From JAKIYB01 sp964590255 (GTDB taxonomy: Bacteria > Armatimonadota > Hebobacteria > CAIYQO01): 7,313 bases of DNA. Position numbers and translations under genes: made by a program. How positions within the stretch are numbered: the first letter of the stretch is position 1; every line of letters begins with the position of its first letter. Where the stretch lies: positions 1-7,313 of the forward strand of contig CAZPYA010000152.1 of assembly GCA_964590255.1 (NCBI GenBank), read 5' to 3'. This document shows positions 1 to 5,942 of this stretch, one piece after another. The notes under the pieces are model-generated. The model saw only the letters and a list, made by a program, of their open reading frames with translations, did not search any database and was not told the origin of the DNA.

Positions 1-1725
1 CTGCAGCGCGAACATGAGCTGCCGCTTGTACTCATGCATGCGCTTCACCTGCACGTCGAAGAGCGAATCGGGCAGCGCGATGACGCCGGTCTCCGCGGCG
101 ATGCTGTCGGCGATTTGCAACTTGTTGCCGTGTTTGATCGTCTGCCATTCCGCCTGAAACGCGGGGTCGTCCGCGTAGGCTTCCAGGAGGCGGAGTCGAC
201 TCAGGTCGGTGATCCACCCGTCGCCGATGGTGCCGCTGATGAGGTCGGCCAGCCGCTCGTTTGATTTCAGCAGCCAGCGGCGCGGGGTGATGCCGTTCGT
301 CTGGTTGGTGAACTTGCCGGGATAAAATTCGGCGAAATCGCGGAAGAGCGTCTGCTGCATCAGTTGGCTGTGCAGCGCGGCTACGCCGTTCACCGCGTGG
401 CTGCCCACCACCGCCAGGTAGGCCATGCGCACGCGCTTCACGCCGTCCTCGCCGATGATCGACATGCGGCTTAGCCGGTCTACGTCGCCGGGATAACGGC
501 GGGCGACGTCTTTCATGAAGTGGTGGTTGATGAGGTAGATGATTTCCATGTGCCGCGGCAGCAGCGACTCCAGCAGCGACACCGGCCACTCTTCCAACGC
601 CTCGGGCATCAGCGTGTGGTTGGTATAGGCGAAGGTGCGCTCGCACAGCTCCCAGGCCGTCTTCCACGGCAAGCCGTGCACGTCGACCATCAGCCGCATG
701 AATTCGGGGATGGCCAGCGCCGGGTGCGTGTCGTTGAGCTGAATGGCAATGGCGTCGGGCAGCGTCGCCCATTTGCCGTTGTGATCGTGTTTGAAGCGTC
801 GCAGCAAATCCTGTAATGATGCTGATACCAGGAAATATTCCTGCTTCAACCGCAGCTCCTTGCCGAGGATCGAGGAGTCGTTCGGATACAGCACTTTGGT
901 GATGTTCTCGTTGAGCACCTGTTTTTCGCAGGCGGCGATATAGTCGCCGCTGCTGAAATATTCAAAGTTGAACTCGTCGGACGCGCGCGCGGTCCACAGC
1001 CGCAGGGTGTTCACCGTGTCGGTGCCGTAGCCGGGCACCGGGGTGTCGTAGGCCATCGCCTGCACGGTATCGGCCGGCACCCACACGACCTGGTCGCGCT
1101 CCGATTGGTCCTGCCGGCGGTTGGTGTGCCCGCCAAATGATATGTCGAAGGTGTGGGTGGGGCGAGCAACCTCCCAGGGATTCGGCAGCCGCAGCCAGTT
1201 GTCCGGCGCCTCTACCTGGCGACCATTGACGATCTTCTGGTGGAACAGGCCGTAATCGAAGCGGATGCCGTATCCGTGCGCGGGGATGCCCATGGTGGCC
1301 ATGGAATCGAGGAAACACGCGGCCAGGCGACCGAGGCCGCCGTTGCCCAGGCCGGCATCCACCTCCTGCTCTTCGATATCGTCCAGCAGGATGCCCAGCT
1401 CGGCCAGCGCCTCGTGGCAGGCATCGTGCAGGCCCAGGTTGATGAGGTTATTCGGCAGGGACCGGCCCATGAGATATTCCATGGACAGGTAGTAGACGCG
1501 TTTGGGTTTCTGAGTATGGTACGCCTGCTTGGTCAGCAGCCAGCGCTCAGTCAGATATTCCGAGACGGCATATGCCGTGCTCAGATACATTTCGTAGGCG
1601 TTCGCCGCGTGTAGATCACGCGCCAACCGGTATTCGAGATTGCGTAAGATGCCCAGTTCGATGGAGTGGCTGTCACTCTCTTTATATTGGAGCTGCCAGG
1701 CATCCGGCATTTGTCGATCTGTCAT
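1..1725 (-). CDS. glgP: Glycogen/alpha-glucan phosphorylase, N-terminal 575 residues (cut by window edge)
   Basis: Cytoplasmic GT35 enzyme that releases glucose-1-phosphate from the non-reducing ends of glycogen or maltodextrin using phosphate and pyridoxal phosphate (PLP). The frame is open without a stop from ATG at 1725 to base 1, giving 575 codons of a family usually 800-850 residues long, so roughly the last third is missing. Visible family signatures are GLGNGGLGRLAACFLDS at residues 125-141, YTNHTLMPEALEEWP at 367-381 (His370 matches rabbit His377), KFTNQTNGITPRRW at 471-484, and VKRMHEYKRQL at 560-570 (Arg562 and Lys567 match rabbit Arg569 and Lys574). The constant offset of 7 argues against internal indels. 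The PLP lysine motif lies beyond the window. The start is supported by GAGGT at 1737-1733, 7 nt upstream; a second in-frame ATG is at 1710. The gene is transcribed divergently from mqnA with its own promoter. The family call is very secure; preference for glycogen or maltodextrin cannot be told. Confidence 0.96.
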   Translation of the reverse strand, partial: MTDRQMPDAWQLQYKESDSHSIELGILRNLEYRLARDLHAANAYEMYLSTAYAVSEYLTERWLLTKQAYHTQKPKRVYYLSMEYLMGRSLPNNLINLGLHDACHEALAELGILLDDIEEQEVDAGLGNGGLGRLAACFLDSMATMGIPAHGYGIRFDYGLFHQKIVNGRQVEAPDNWLRLPNPWEVARPTHTFDISFGGHTNRRQDQSERDQVVWVPADTVQAMAYDTPVPGYGTDTVNTLRLWTARASDEFNFEYFSSGDYIAACEKQVLNENITKVLYPNDSSILGKELRLKQEYFLVSASLQDLLRRFKHDHNGKWATLPDAIAIQLNDTHPALAIPEFMRLMVDVHGLPWKTAWELCERTFAYTNHTLMPEALEEWPVSLLESLLPRHMEIIYLINHHFMKDVARRYPGDVDRLSRMSIIGEDGVKRVRMAYLAVVGSHAVNGVAALHSQLMQQTLFRDFAEFYPGKFTNQTNGITPRRWLLKSNERLADLISGTIGDGWITDLSRLRLLEAYADDPAFQAEWQTIKHGNKLQIADSIAAETGVIALPDSLFDVQVKRMHEYKRQLMFALQ

Positions 1726-1762
1726 GGTCGTTACCTCAATAAAGCTGCAATACGCTGACCCC

Positions 1763-1791
1763 ATGGTATGACGAATGGCAAACCCCGTCAA
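1763..1791 (-). promoter_or_regulatory. Predicted sigma70-type promoter of glgP
   Basis: On the minus strand, TTGACG (1791-1786, 5 of 6 consensus) and TACCAT (1768-1763, 4 of 6) are separated by exactly 17 bp. The expected transcription start is near 1756, giving a leader of about 31 nt with a GAGGT ribosome binding site before the ATG at 1725. An 8-bp palindrome, TCAATTGA (1788-1795), overlaps the -35 box. It could be an operator half, but it is short enough to arise by chance. This is a prediction from consensus matching only. Confidence 0.55.
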
Positions 1792-1862
1792 TTGAGAGGG
1801 CACGCTGGGGCAGGGCACGATGAACAGGATAGCGGTTGGCATGATGGTAAAAATTTGATATT

Positions 1863-1891
1863 TTGCCTTCTTTTCGCCCGTGAGCTATACT
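1863..1891 (+). promoter_or_regulatory. Predicted promoter of mqnA, possibly giving a leaderless mRNA
   Basis: TTGCCT (1863-1868, 4 of 6) and TATACT (1886-1891, 5 of 6) are separated by 17 bp. The 17 bases at 1848-1864, just upstream and overlapping the -35 box, are all A or T except one G, in otherwise GC-rich DNA; this resembles an UP element. The expected transcription start, about 7 nt after the -10 box, falls on the GTG at 1898. No Shine-Dalgarno sequence precedes either candidate start codon, which fits leaderless translation. The promoter is inferred from consensus and position. Confidence 0.5.
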
Positions 1892-1897
1892 GCATCC

Positions 1898-2653
1898 GTG
1901 AAAATCGGCAGTGTTCCCTATCTGAATGCCCGGCCATTGGTCGATGAGTTGGAGCGACACCCCATGGCGGGCATCACTCTCCGTTATGCGGTGCCCTCCA
2001 CCCTCATCGCGCAACTGCTGGCCGGTGAGCTGGATATCGCCATGGCTTCCACCTTCGCGGCGCTGGAGCATCCGGAGCTGACGCTGCTGCCGGAAATCGG
2101 CGTGACGAATACCGGTCCGGCATGGAGCGTGCGGCTGTTTAGCCGCGTGCCGCCAGAGGAAATCCGCACGCTGGCACTGGATGCCAGCTCCCGCTCCTCG
2201 GTAGCGATGGCGCGCATCATCCTCGCTGACCGTTACGGCGTGCAGCCCGCCTGTGTCGCCGCATCGCCCGATCTGGACGCCATGCTGACCGCCGCCGACG
2301 CCGCGGTGCTCATCGGCGACATCGGACTGGCGCTGCAGCCGGACGGCGTCATCGATCTCGACCTGGGGGCGGAATGGCACGCGCTCACCGGGCTGCCCTT
2401 CTTCTTCGCCGGGTGGATGGCCCGCGACGCGGCGCTGCTAGAGGATGCAGCGCCGCTATTGCGGGCGTCGCTGCGCGCTGGGATGGCGCGGTTGCCCGAT
2501 ATCGCCGCGGAAGAAGCGGCGCGCCTGCACCTGCCGGCCGAGCGCTGTCACGCCTACCTGCGCGACGTGATGCACTACACCGCCGGCGAGGCGGAGTGGG
2601 CGGGCTTGCACGCATTTCGTACGCGTGCGCGACGATTGGGGTTGCTGCCATGA
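1898..2653 (+). CDS. mqnA: Chorismate dehydratase MqnA (futalosine menaquinone pathway)
   Basis: Cytoplasmic enzyme that removes water from chorismate to give 3-[(1-carboxyvinyl)oxy]benzoate, the first committed step of the futalosine route to menaquinone. The protein has the periplasmic-binding-protein-like fold of the MqnA/MqnD family. With the GTG start at 1898 it has 251 residues and opens directly with the family N-terminus KIGSVPYLNARPLV. Further conserved stretches are GELDIAMAS at 43-51, SRSSVAMARIIL at 98-109, LIGDIGLAL at 138-146 and DLGAEWHALTGLPFFFAGW at 155-173. An in-frame GTG at 1880 would add six residues, but it lies upstream of the predicted -10 box and also lacks a ribosome binding site. 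The stop overlaps the mqnC start (ATGA), so the two are translationally coupled. MqnD is the nearest alternative; the YLN motif at the extreme N-terminus and pairing with mqnC favour MqnA. Confidence 0.92.
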   Translation: MKIGSVPYLNARPLVDELERHPMAGITLRYAVPSTLIAQLLAGELDIAMASTFAALEHPELTLLPEIGVTNTGPAWSVRLFSRVPPEEIRTLALDASSRSSVAMARIILADRYGVQPACVAASPDLDAMLTAADAAVLIGDIGLALQPDGVIDLDLGAEWHALTGLPFFFAGWMARDAALLEDAAPLLRASLRAGMARLPDIAAEEAARLHLPAERCHAYLRDVMHYTAGEAEWAGLHAFRTRARRLGLLP

Positions 2654-3732
2654 CCGACCTGCTCGACCGCGCGGCGACCGGGGCGCGCCTCACCCCCGCC
2701 GACGGCCTGGCGCTCTTCGACGCGCCGCTGCTGGAACTGGGCTTGGCGGCGGACGCCCGCTGCCGGGCGCTGCACCCCGGCAACGTGCGCACCTTCGTCA
2801 TCGGACGGAATATCAACTATACCAATATCTGCCGCTCCTGCTGCGCCTTTTGCGCCTTTTACCGCGGCGTGAACAGCAACGAGGCATTTGTGCTCTCGAC
2901 GGACGCCATTCTCGCGAAAGTGGCGGAGATGGTTGATGCCGGCGGTACGGAGATGCTGCTACAAGGCGGCCTGCACCCGCACCTGCCATTGTCGTGGTAC
3001 GCCGACTTGTTCCAGGCTATCGCTGCCGCCTTCCCGAGCGTGCAGATTCACGCGCTTTCGCCGCCGGAAGTGCTGCATTTTAGCGAACTCGAAGGCATCC
3101 CCGTTCCCGAGGTGTTGGAATGCCTGCGCGCGGCGGGACTGGCCTCCATCCCCGGCGGCGGCGCGGAGATTCTCGTCGACCGCGTGCGGGCGCGCATCAG
3201 CCCGCGCAAATACACCGCGGATGATTGGCTCGGTGTCATGCGCGCCGCGCACCGGCTGGGCCTGCCCACCACCGCGACGATGATGTATGGCCACGTGGAA
3301 ACCCTTACCGAGCGCATCGAGCACCTCGACCGCCTGCGCGCGCTGCAGGACGAGAGCGGCGGTTTCGTCGGCTTCATCCCCTGGCCCTTCCAACCCGGCG
3401 ATACCCCACTGGGACGCACGGCAGACTGCACCACGGACACCGGCGGCGCTGCCTTCCTGCGCATGCTCGCCATCAGCCGCCTCTACCTCGACAACATACC
3501 GCATCTGCAGTCCTCCTGGGTTACCCAGGGCTTGAAAATCGGCCAGCTCGGTCTGACCTTCGGCGCCGACGACCTCGGCAGCACCATGATGGAAGAAAAC
3601 GTTGTCAGCGCCGCCGGCACCACCCACCGCACGAATGCCGACGAACTCGCCCGCCTCATCGCCGATCTCGGCTATATCCCGGCCCAGCGGACGACGACAT
3701 ACGCGATCGTGCGAAGCTTGTCGCCCGCCTGA
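2650..3732 (+). CDS. mqnC: Cyclic dehypoxanthine futalosine synthase MqnC (radical SAM)
   Basis: Radical SAM enzyme of 360 residues that cyclises dehypoxanthine futalosine to its cyclic form in menaquinone synthesis. The iron-sulfur cluster motif CxxxCxxC is Cys61, Cys65 and Cys68 (CRSCCAFC), preceded by RNINYTNI. Other family blocks are GGTEMLLQGGLHP, IHALSPPEV, IPGGGAEILVDRVR, TTATMMYGHVET, GFIPWPFQPGDTPLG, SRLYLDNIPHLQSSWVTQGLK and STMMEENVVSAAG, in the expected order and at full length. The LLQGG and ALSPPEV blocks separate it from the related aminofutalosine synthase MqnE. The ATG at 2650 overlaps the mqnA stop by 4 bases. GGGG at 2638-2641 is a weak ribosome binding site. An earlier ATG at 2374 in this frame would add 92 Arg/Ala-rich residues inside mqnA and is not credible. 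No defect was seen in the motifs. Confidence 0.95.
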   Translation: MTDLLDRAATGARLTPADGLALFDAPLLELGLAADARCRALHPGNVRTFVIGRNINYTNICRSCCAFCAFYRGVNSNEAFVLSTDAILAKVAEMVDAGGTEMLLQGGLHPHLPLSWYADLFQAIAAAFPSVQIHALSPPEVLHFSELEGIPVPEVLECLRAAGLASIPGGGAEILVDRVRARISPRKYTADDWLGVMRAAHRLGLPTTATMMYGHVETLTERIEHLDRLRALQDESGGFVGFIPWPFQPGDTPLGRTADCTTDTGGAAFLRMLAISRLYLDNIPHLQSSWVTQGLKIGQLGLTFGADDLGSTMMEENVVSAAGTTHRTNADELARLIADLGYIPAQRTTTYAIVRSLSPA

Positions 3733-3756
3733 CCATGTATGCCCGTGCCGCCCCGG

Positions 3757-3762
3757 TACAAT
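3757..3762 (+). promoter_or_regulatory. Possible -10 element before the unknown gene at 3783
   Basis: TACAAT matches 5 of 6 bases of the -10 consensus in the 50-bp gap between mqnC and the next gene. No convincing -35 box lies 16-18 bp upstream, so this may only be chance. If real, the gene at 3783 could be transcribed independently of mqnAC with a very short leader that still includes the GGAGGG ribosome binding site. Confidence 0.2.
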
Positions 3763-3770
3763 GGAGGCAG

Positions 3771-3776
3771 GGAGGG
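3771..3776 (+). promoter_or_regulatory. Ribosome binding site deciding the start at 3783
   Basis: GGAGGG lies 6 nt before ATG 3783 and only 3 nt before the in-frame GTG at 3780. The spacing therefore favours the ATG, and it rules out longer readings of this frame that begin inside mqnC. Confidence 0.7.
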
Positions 3777-3782
3777 CCGGTG

Positions 3783-4469
3783 ATGGGTGCCTTTTACAGC
3801 AATATCCACCTGCGGACGACGGATCGCGCGGCGGTGAAGGCCGCGTGGGAGGGGTACTGGTGCGAGCAAGGCGAGACGTCTCACGCCTGGGTGTCACCGC
3901 CATATGACGGCTGGACGACGCTCTTTGACTGGCACACCGACCAGATCGAACCGGACACCTTGCGCGCGCTGGCGGCGTTCGTCTCCGAACACACCGGCTG
4001 CACCGGACTGGCGTTCCAGGTGCAGGACAGCATGCTGGCCGAGTACTGGCTGTTCAACAAGGGTCGCGAGGTGGATCACTACACCTCGAATAACGAATAC
4101 GTGCCCACCTTCGCTCCGCAGTCACCTGATGCCGACCCGGAAGGCACCTTTGACGGCTTCGGTCCGGATATCCACGCCTTTTGCGCCGGCGAAGCCGATC
4201 TCACCGACGGCGGCAACACCAGCCTGCTACTGGCGCTCACCGGCGCCCGCGTGCCGGATGTCGCGTTGGAGGCGATTCTGCGCTCACCGGCCGACATCGC
4301 CGACGATATTCTCACCGCGCTGGCCTCCGCGGTCGGCATCAACGATACCTGGGCCGCCGTAGGTTATCATTACCTCAGCACCGAAGGCGACATCATCCCC
4401 GGCATGACGGAATTCCACCATCTGCCGGCCAACGCGCCGCCACGGAAAGACGGCGTGTCTGAGCATTAA
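3783..4469 (+). CDS. Conserved-looking soluble protein of unknown function (228 aa)
   Basis: I do not recognise a named domain with certainty. The protein has 228 residues, no signal peptide and no membrane segment, and is acidic, so it is probably cytoplasmic. The N-terminus MGAFYSNIHLRT, followed by AYVSP-like HAWVSPPYDGWTTLFDW (34-50), looks like proteins I recall only as 'hypothetical' in several environmental phyla; this is memory, not a search. The segments CTGLAFQVQDSMLAEYWLFNKGREVDHYTSNNEY (73-106) suggest an alpha/beta domain with alternating strands in which a response to, or sensing of, a ligand is possible, but no catalytic motif stands out. The C-terminal part has an aspartate-rich helix near 169-180 and ends in a Pro/Lys tail. 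It sits 50 bp after mqnC on the same strand. A real gene is supported by the ribosome binding site, codon use like its neighbours, and protein-like composition. No function is proposed. Confidence 0.82.
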   Translation: MGAFYSNIHLRTTDRAAVKAAWEGYWCEQGETSHAWVSPPYDGWTTLFDWHTDQIEPDTLRALAAFVSEHTGCTGLAFQVQDSMLAEYWLFNKGREVDHYTSNNEYVPTFAPQSPDADPEGTFDGFGPDIHAFCAGEADLTDGGNTSLLLALTGARVPDVALEAILRSPADIADDILTALASAVGINDTWAAVGYHYLSTEGDIIPGMTEFHHLPANAPPRKDGVSEH

Positions 4470-4517
4470 TTCCAGGACACCCCTTCTCCTCCGGGCGAGT
4501 GGTTGTGAGGCAGGAAT
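4469..4517. repeat. Imperfect inverted repeat between two genes
   Basis: ATTCC at 4469-4473 is mirrored by GGAAT at 4513-4517. Between them CAC (4478-4480) can pair with GTG (4505-4507) and CTC (4486-4488) with GAG (4497-4499) around a CTCCGGGC-type tip. The left half is C-rich and the right half G-rich. No T-run follows, so it is not a standard intrinsic terminator. It may be a decayed terminator or a worn copy of a small dispersed hairpin repeat. It covers the GTG at 4499 that could otherwise start the next gene. Confidence 0.3.
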
Positions 4518-4546
4518 CTCCCCCCGCTACGCGGAATTTGGTTCCT

Positions 4547-4984
4547 ATGTCCCGCGATGCCTGGCGGCGCGTGTGGCCGCTGTACCTGTGCGTTGTCCTC
4601 GCTTTTCCCCTCGGCATGTTGTGGGTAGAGAGCCGGCCGCTGACCGGTCCGGTCACCTGCACCATCCGTGTGCTGTCCGGCGTCGACTGCCCGGGCTGCG
4701 GCCTGACGCGGGCCTTCCGCGCGATGGGCCGGTTGCAGGTGGCGGAGGCCTTCGGGTATAATCCCTGCGGACCGGCGCTCTTCTTGCTCGCCTGTGCCGG
4801 CTGGCTTGTCGCGCTGGCGATGCTGGCCAGCCGCGGGCGCCTGTCGATACCCACCTGGTGGACGCGCTGGCAATGGCGGCTGCTGCTCGTACTCGTCGGC
4901 CTGTATCTGCTTGTGGGCATCGGGCGCATGGTCTACGAGATTCGCACCCCGGCTCATCCGCCGGCCTCGCACCAGCATCGTTGA
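4547..4984 (+). CDS. DUF2752-type small membrane protein
   Basis: A 145-residue integral membrane protein of the DUF2752 type, whose function is unknown. The family hallmark is the sequence CPGCGLTRAF (residues 48-57) followed at a short distance by an Asn-Pro pair (FGYNPCGPA, 69-77); both are present. Hydrophobic segments at about 9-27, 74-93 and 110-127 predict three membrane spans, with the Cys motif between the first two. The two cysteines spaced CxxC, plus Cys38 and Cys74, could bind a metal or form a disulfide; this is inference. The ATG at 4547 (MSRDAWRRVW) was chosen because it starts just before the first span with Arg residues on the inside. An in-frame GTG at 4499 would add 16 residues but lies in the hairpin-like repeat and lacks a ribosome binding site; neither start has a good one. 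It ends 12 nt before fabD and is probably co-transcribed with it. Confidence 0.82.
   Translation: MSRDAWRRVWPLYLCVVLAFPLGMLWVESRPLTGPVTCTIRVLSGVDCPGCGLTRAFRAMGRLQVAEAFGYNPCGPALFLLACAGWLVALAMLASRGRLSIPTWWTRWQWRLLLVLVGLYLLVGIGRMVYEIRTPAHPPASHQHR
4733..4762 (+). promoter_or_regulatory. Possible internal promoter upstream of fabD
   Basis: A perfect TATAAT (4757-4762) lies inside the DUF2752 gene, with a poor TTGCAG (4733-4738) 18 bp upstream. It would start transcription near 4769, about 230 nt before fabD. The same bases encode the conserved Tyr-Asn-Pro stretch, so the match may simply follow from the protein sequence. Confidence 0.2.
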
Positions 4985-4991
4985 GGAGGAG
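4983..4991 (+). promoter_or_regulatory. Strong ribosome binding site of fabD overlapping the upstream stop
   Basis: GAGGAGGAG lies 5 nt before the fabD ATG at 4997 and its first two bases are the last two of the TGA stop (4982-4984) of the membrane protein gene. This is the best Shine-Dalgarno sequence in the window and implies high FabD translation or coupling with the gene before it. Confidence 0.75.
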
Positions 4992-4996
4992 TATTC

Positions 4997-5911
4997 ATGA
5001 CCGCACCGCACGTCGCCGGTGTCTTTCCCGGCCAGGGCTCGCAGGCCGTTGGCATGGGTCAGGCGCTTGTCGAGACCGAGGCTATCGCCCGCGACACCTT
5101 CGCGGAAGCCGACGCCGTGCTGGGCTTCAGCATATTACAGCTCTGCTTCGACGGCCCCATCGAGGAGTTGAAGCGCACCACCAACGCGCAGCCCGCGCTG
5201 GTCACCATCAGCACCGCCTACTGGCGAGTGCTGCAGACGCGCGGCTTCGCCTGCGAACTGGTAGCCGGGCATAGCCTCGGTGAATATTCCGCGCTGGTAG
5301 CCGCTGGCGCGCTGACCTTCGCCGACGCGCTGACGCTGGTGCGCACACGCGGCGAACTGATGGAAGCGGCCAGCGCCGCGCGCCCCGGCGGCATGGCCGC
5401 GGTCATCGGCATGGACAACGAGGCGGTGGAAGCGATTTGCGCGGAAGTGGCCGCCGAACATGGCACGCTGGTGCCCGCGAACTATAACGCGCCCGGCCAG
5501 GTAGTGGTGTCCGGCGAAAATGATGCCATTGCCGCGCTGCGCGCGCTGGCGAAGTCCCGCGGCGCTCGCGTCATCCCGCTGCCGGTTAGCGGCGCCTTTC
5601 ATTCCCCACTGATGCAATCGGCTGCCGACGCCTTCGCCGCCGTGCTGGCAGAGGTGACGATCAGCGCGCCGACGATGCCCATCGTGCAGAATGTCACCGC
5701 CGCGGCGACCACCGATCCCGCGGCGATTCGTGATGCACTGGCACGACAAATAACCGGTTCAGTGCGCTGGGCGCAGAGTTTGTTGGAAATGCAATGCAGA
5801 AGCACCTCTCGTTTTGTCGAAATTGGTCCTGGGAATGTCCTCACCGGCCTCGTGCAGCGCACGCTGCCCACGGCGGAAGCCGTGCCGGTGACGGACGTCC
5901 TGGCGCAATAG
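4997..5911 (+). CDS. fabD: Malonyl-CoA:acyl carrier protein transacylase FabD
   Basis: Cytoplasmic enzyme that moves malonyl from CoA to the phosphopantetheine arm of ACP, supplying the extender unit for type II fatty acid synthesis. The 304 residues match the usual length of about 310. Motifs are FPGQGSQ at 10-16 (Gln13 for the oxyanion hole), GHSLGEYSA with nucleophile Ser93, Arg118 in RTRGELM to bind the malonyl carboxylate, GAFHSPLM with catalytic His202, Gln251 in ARQITGSVRW, and EIGPGNVLTGL at 275-285. All the residues expected from E. coli FabD (Ser92, His201, Arg117, Gln250) are present. The ATG follows a strong ribosome binding site. The gene stands between two small membrane-protein genes, and fabG follows after one of them. 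No fabH is found upstream, unlike many fab clusters. Confidence 0.97.
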   Translation: MTAPHVAGVFPGQGSQAVGMGQALVETEAIARDTFAEADAVLGFSILQLCFDGPIEELKRTTNAQPALVTISTAYWRVLQTRGFACELVAGHSLGEYSALVAAGALTFADALTLVRTRGELMEAASAARPGGMAAVIGMDNEAVEAICAEVAAEHGTLVPANYNAPGQVVVSGENDAIAALRALAKSRGARVIPLPVSGAFHSPLMQSAADAFAAVLAEVTISAPTMPIVQNVTAAATTDPAAIRDALARQITGSVRWAQSLLEMQCRSTSRFVEIGPGNVLTGLVQRTLPTAEAVPVTDVLAQ

Positions 5912-5929
5912 CGGCGCCTACGAGAAAAC

Positions 5930-5937
5930 GAGGGGGG
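5930..5937 (+). promoter_or_regulatory. Ribosome binding site deciding the start at 5943
   Basis: GAGGGGGG ends 5 nt before ATG 5943. The in-frame GTG at 5937 overlaps this site, so it cannot be the start if the site is used. Confidence 0.6.
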
Positions 5938-5942
5938 TGCAC

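Noticed and set aside
1..6. CTGCAG (PstI site) at the very start as evidence of a cloning junction
   Set aside because: It is in frame as the Leu-Gln codons of glgP (read on the minus strand) and a single 6-mer at an arbitrary edge proves nothing.
1855..1891. TTGATA at 1855-1860 as the -35 box of mqnA
   Set aside because: It is 25 bp from TATACT, too far; TTGCCT at 1863 has the right 17-bp spacing.
2374..2649. Longer start for mqnC at ATG 2374 (92 extra residues)
   Set aside because: The extension is Arg/Ala-rich out-of-frame mqnA sequence; the ATGA overlap start at 2650 gives a normal MqnC length.
3225..3782. Longer start for the unknown gene inside mqnC
   Set aside because: The extra residues are Arg/His/Pro-rich shadow translation of mqnC; GGAGGG with correct spacing points to ATG 3783.
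2959..3903. Long open frame on the minus strand opposite mqnC (about 314 codons)
   Set aside because: High-GC DNA readily gives long antisense frames; the product has no recognisable family and the opposite strand is clearly MqnC.
5135..5749. Minus-strand open frame opposite fabD
   Set aside because: Shadow of a strongly conserved FabD frame; composition rich in Arg, Gly and His, with no motif.
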